A stretch of DNA of 64,000 nucleotides from Chamaea fasciata (lineage: Eukaryota; Chordata; Aves; Passeriformes; Sylviidae). Below, in pieces: positions 11,301 to 64,000 of this stretch; position 1 is the stretch's first letter; each line of letters begins with the position of its first letter. Where the stretch lies: contig JARCOQ010000016.1 of NCBI GenBank assembly GCA_029207755.1, forward strand, positions 997,001 to 1,061,000, given 5' to 3'. The notes under the pieces were generated by a model. That model was not told the origin of the DNA, searched no databases, and saw only the letters and a program-made list of their open reading frames with translations. Both the position numbers and the translations under genes were made by a program.

Positions 11301-14300
11301 TTTTTCTTTGTTCCTGAAACTGTCACCACAGGACTTTTTTCAGAGGCACTTGGTGTGGTTAGCTGGGGAGTGAAGTGACATTCAGTGACTGGGGAGAAAA
11401 TTATGTGGGTTTTTATTCAGTAATTGGTATAAATATTCTTCCGGAAATATTTCATACAATTTTGGCTTTTTACAAGGGCGCAGGTATAAAATTATTAGAG
11501 GAAGACTTGATTTCTAGCATCTGGTGTGTGTGGGAATCCTAAAAATGGCAGGATTTTTTCCTGACTTGTGTAGGAATCCTGTATTTAATTTGTATCCAGC
11601 TAGAGAGTTAAGTGTTCAGAAAGTGACTGCAGCTGCAAGCAGCCTACACGAGATAAGAGGCAGCTGCTTGCTTTGTCTGTGAGCCAGTCAAACCCACCCA
11701 GTTCCATCTCTCTAGGTCAGTACAACTTTGTTGTTACAAATAATCAATAAAAATGTACTCCAGCACAAAAACCAGGCAGTGAAATGTTTATTAGCATGAT
11801 GTCATAATACAGAACAGCATTATTTCAATGTTTGCATATTATGCAATCCAAATTGGATGGATTTTGCAATGTTAGCAAGGAATAGCTGCATTCCAGGCGC
11901 TGCGTGTGTAATGCAAATTTTAAATCAAGTTACCTACAACCCAGAAAGGGAGTTAACATGTGAGACACTCACAAACAGCTGTAACACCCCAAGGTTACTT
12001 CATGGGGAGGGTAGATCTTGGTCACCTTTTCCCAACACATCAGCTGGCTGCTGCCAGGGAGGTTCTACAGACACACAGGGAAAACGTGAAACTGCTGCAC
12101 AGAGACCAAGAAGGCTGTTTCTCATTTAACAGTCTGTACATTAACAAGGGAAAAATCAGCCAGTATAAAAATGAGAACAGGATTAACTGCTTTCCATTAT
12201 TTACCATCTTATTTCTGTCTTAGCCTTCTTGTGTGTTGGAGTACTTCCCTGGAAAAAGATAGATAACTTTCTCCAGAACCGCTGAACAGTGGGCTTTCAC
12301 TTCTGGAGAAAAAAGAAGTCAGCAACTCTGCTGACTCCAGGCTGATGATGCTGCTTTCACAGAGTAGTTCACTTGCACTAATCTGAGCTGGAAGAGAGCT
12401 TTTCTCAGCTTTTCAGTGTATTTATGCTGTGGTTCAAGGCTTGTGGAGAGGCAACTTTGCCACCATATGGGAGAATTTTTTAGAGTAACTGATACTTTGA
12501 TGTACAATTTCTTTTGGTTGATTATAGTTTCTTGTCAATATACTGAATAATTCCTCTTGCCCTCAGGTGTTCTGGGTGGAAAGCTTTCCTTTTTTTTACT
12601 ATATACACTTCATTGTATTCACAGTTAACACTAATGTATTCACACTTCTCATGTTCTCTCCCTGTTCTTGCCTCTACCTTGTCTACCTAAAATAACTGTT
12701 CTGTTTTGGGTGCTGAAAGGGTTCTTGCATCTTCAGGGTTGGTATCTGCCATTCAGAACTGGCTCGAGCTGAGATGAAGAAGAGATGAAGTCCAGGTAAC
12801 TGGTAAGTAAGTACAAGTCACATGTAATGCAACCTCTCATTACAGTTAAGTAATCAGAAAATCTCTGAAGGGAAAATAGCATCAGATATATTTATGACAT
12901 CAAAAAATTGTGGGGAAAGTACTCCAGCATTTTAGAGACGGTTTTATCTTAGATCACTAAATTGAAATAAAGATGTAAGGTTCTCTCATGTTTGATAATT
13001 CACATTAAGGAGGAAAAGGGCACCATTGTTTCTAAAGTTTATGAGGTCTGGGTAGTTCAGCTATTCACTGGAAGATCCTTGACAAGCATGGATTTCTAAG
13101 AAATGGTGCAGAGGTAATTTTCTGCTGACAGCCACTTTCTGTTTTGCTCTCGTGACCGTCACTGGTTATCAGTTACTGTGCATAACCCAAGCATTACTGA
13201 CTCTTTCACTGTGTGAAACCTAATTCTCCCTTGGTTTGGTCTGTTCAACTTCCTTCTCTTTAGAGTGTTTATGTAGAGATTAACTCATGTCTTTCCTCAA
13301 CCTATTTTTTCCCCAGGACTGTTCTCAGCTGGTTCACAATTTAAGTTAAACATGGTGTCCAAAATTGGATACATAAAATAAGCTAAATAGAGAAGATGTA
13401 TTTCTTGTTTTAAATATGTTGATTCATGTGTACATCCCCAATGGATTTTGCTTCTTTAATAGCATGTTCTTGTTAACTGAGCTTGTGATCCACCTTCATT
13501 CCAGTCCTTTTCCTCAGAAATGGGATAATGTAAACTAGCAGCACTAGCTGACTTCAATAATTCATCTATCAAGCTATTCTAAAACCTTATTTTCAACTGA
13601 ATGTTCTGTTGACTCAGATTTAACCAAATGTGTCTCTTTATTTCATATTTGGATGTTGAAGAGTTTATATAACTACTGGAGCTAAAACCACTCACTGCCT
13701 ACAAGATGCTACCCAGAAATGTCCTGGTCATGCACTGCTGAGGAGCTGAACAGCTCAGGCCCATCCTGACACTCAGCACTGTTTGAGCATGTGGGAGTGT
13801 GATGTGATGCACTTATGGACACAGGGAATGTTATTTTTCTAGGTTTTTATTTTATGGCCGACAAACCCATGTACAAATACTACTCCTTTCCTTAAAGGGT
13901 AAGAAATCAGCTAATAATTGTAAATTTTTTAAGGCATACTACAAATGGTTTTGTAGTACACAAATTGGCACAACTGGAGAAGTGGGAAAGGATTGTAATT
14001 GAGAAAAAAATCAAGCAAGTCCTATTGCTCTATTCAGGCTTTTCATCTTCCTTAGCTATAGTCCAGGAATCCGCTTTACAGTGCAATCTGGTTGATGGCT
14101 GCAATAAACACAAGTATTGATAATCTGGATATTCTAGGTTGAAAACATGAAAAATTTCATTATTAGAGACTGAAAAGTACAAAAATAAGTCTCTGAGTAT
14201 TTTGTGTCTGTATCTATTTTGTTGTTAATATGAATCCAAATGCATTCTTCAGACCAAAAAAAGATGGAACCAGAAATGGTATCCAAGAGGAGAAACTGCT

Positions 14301-14506
14301 GGGGCCATCACCCAGTATTCTGCAGGTGTCCTTCTGCCTCTGTCACACAGCAGATTAGGACAAAATAAGAAAGGCAGCAGAGAGTGGGCTGGGCTCTGGT
14401 GTGCTGGTGAGTGAACGGCAGGAAGGGGAGGTAGCCAAGGGGCAAGAAGAACATTTCTGGGAATAGGATTAGTTTTGCTCATGGCCACAGTCAGATTCAT
14501 TATAGT
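8329..14506. other. Intergenic region between convergent genes
   Basis: No firm gene is seen. An exon-like minus block at 12220-12302 (acceptor tttttctccag, 26 codons then TAA, peptide VKAHCSAVLEKVIYLFPGKY onward) could be a last exon of the large minus-strand gene, but its required phase does not match the last secure exon. A minus-strand AATAAA lies at 11787-11792 and would suit such an exon. A weaker minus exon candidate is at about 13702-13772. No mobile element was recognised. Confidence 0.4.
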
Positions 14507-14512
14507 TTTATT
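14507..14512 (-). terminator. Candidate poly(A) signal of the large minus-strand gene
   Basis: The plus strand reads TTTATT, i.e. AATAAA on the minus strand, 84 nt beyond an in-frame TAA at 14596-14598. If the last C8 exon is not spliced at its donor-like end, the mRNA would terminate here. Confidence 0.4.
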
Positions 14513-14595
14513 TTCTCACGTGCTCTTGAATTGCAGACATGTAAGTACTGGAGCGATGCAGTCAGAATATTTAGGGTGGTAAAAAGAAATGTAAC

Positions 14596-64000
<49,405 letters not shown>

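Noticed and set aside
12220..12302. Terminal exon candidate with stop and downstream AATAAA
   Set aside because: It needs phase 1 entry, whereas the last secure exon would deliver phase 2; not called as CDS.

Overview
The window reads as nuclear DNA of a bird. It holds CR1 LINE fragments, a solo long terminal repeat of the avian endogenous-retrovirus type, a GC-rich CpG-island promoter, and intron-rich vertebrate genes with short exons. Two genes can be identified by protein sequence. I had no alignment tools, so all exon limits come from reading GT/AG splice signals together with codon-phase continuity.

Layout. 1-2.5 kb: possible 3' exons of an unidentified plus-strand gene (weak evidence). 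2.5-6.0 kb: no recognisable gene. 6.0-7.5 kb: a CpG island with two tandem arrays (a 64-67 bp unit, three copies; a 45-47 bp unit, about ten copies). 7.12-8.09 kb: RMI2, two coding exons, plus strand. 8.3-14.5 kb: intergenic or 3' flank, nothing firmly assigned. 14.6-64.0 kb: one very large minus-strand gene of about 63 recognisable exons that continues past the window edge at its 5' end.

The large gene encodes a large lipid transfer protein (LLTP), the family of apolipoprotein B, insect apolipophorin, vitellogenin and MTP. About 3,350 residues are visible. Exons 1-6 match the segment of apoB just after the N-terminal lipovitellin-like module. A long beta-rich region follows, built from diverged repeats with a recurring core of the form L-x-x-H-S/N-x-x-x-L-x-x-x-G-I/L-P. 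Three adjacent exons of 117, 119 and 117 codons each carry one whole repeat. Then come helical exons, a von Willebrand factor type D domain (17.1-18.6 kb) and a C8-type cysteine-rich domain (14.6-15.2 kb). Mammalian apoB lacks the last two, so this looks like an apolipophorin-like fourth vertebrate LLTP rather than APOB itself. The inferred role is secretion and transport of lipid in a lipoprotein particle.

RMI2 and the LLTP gene converge tail to tail. They are functionally unrelated: RMI2 is a subunit of the BLM-TOP3A-RMI1 DNA-repair complex. Open points are the extreme 3' end of the LLTP gene, one reading-frame discontinuity near 23 kb, and one uncertain junction near 34 kb.
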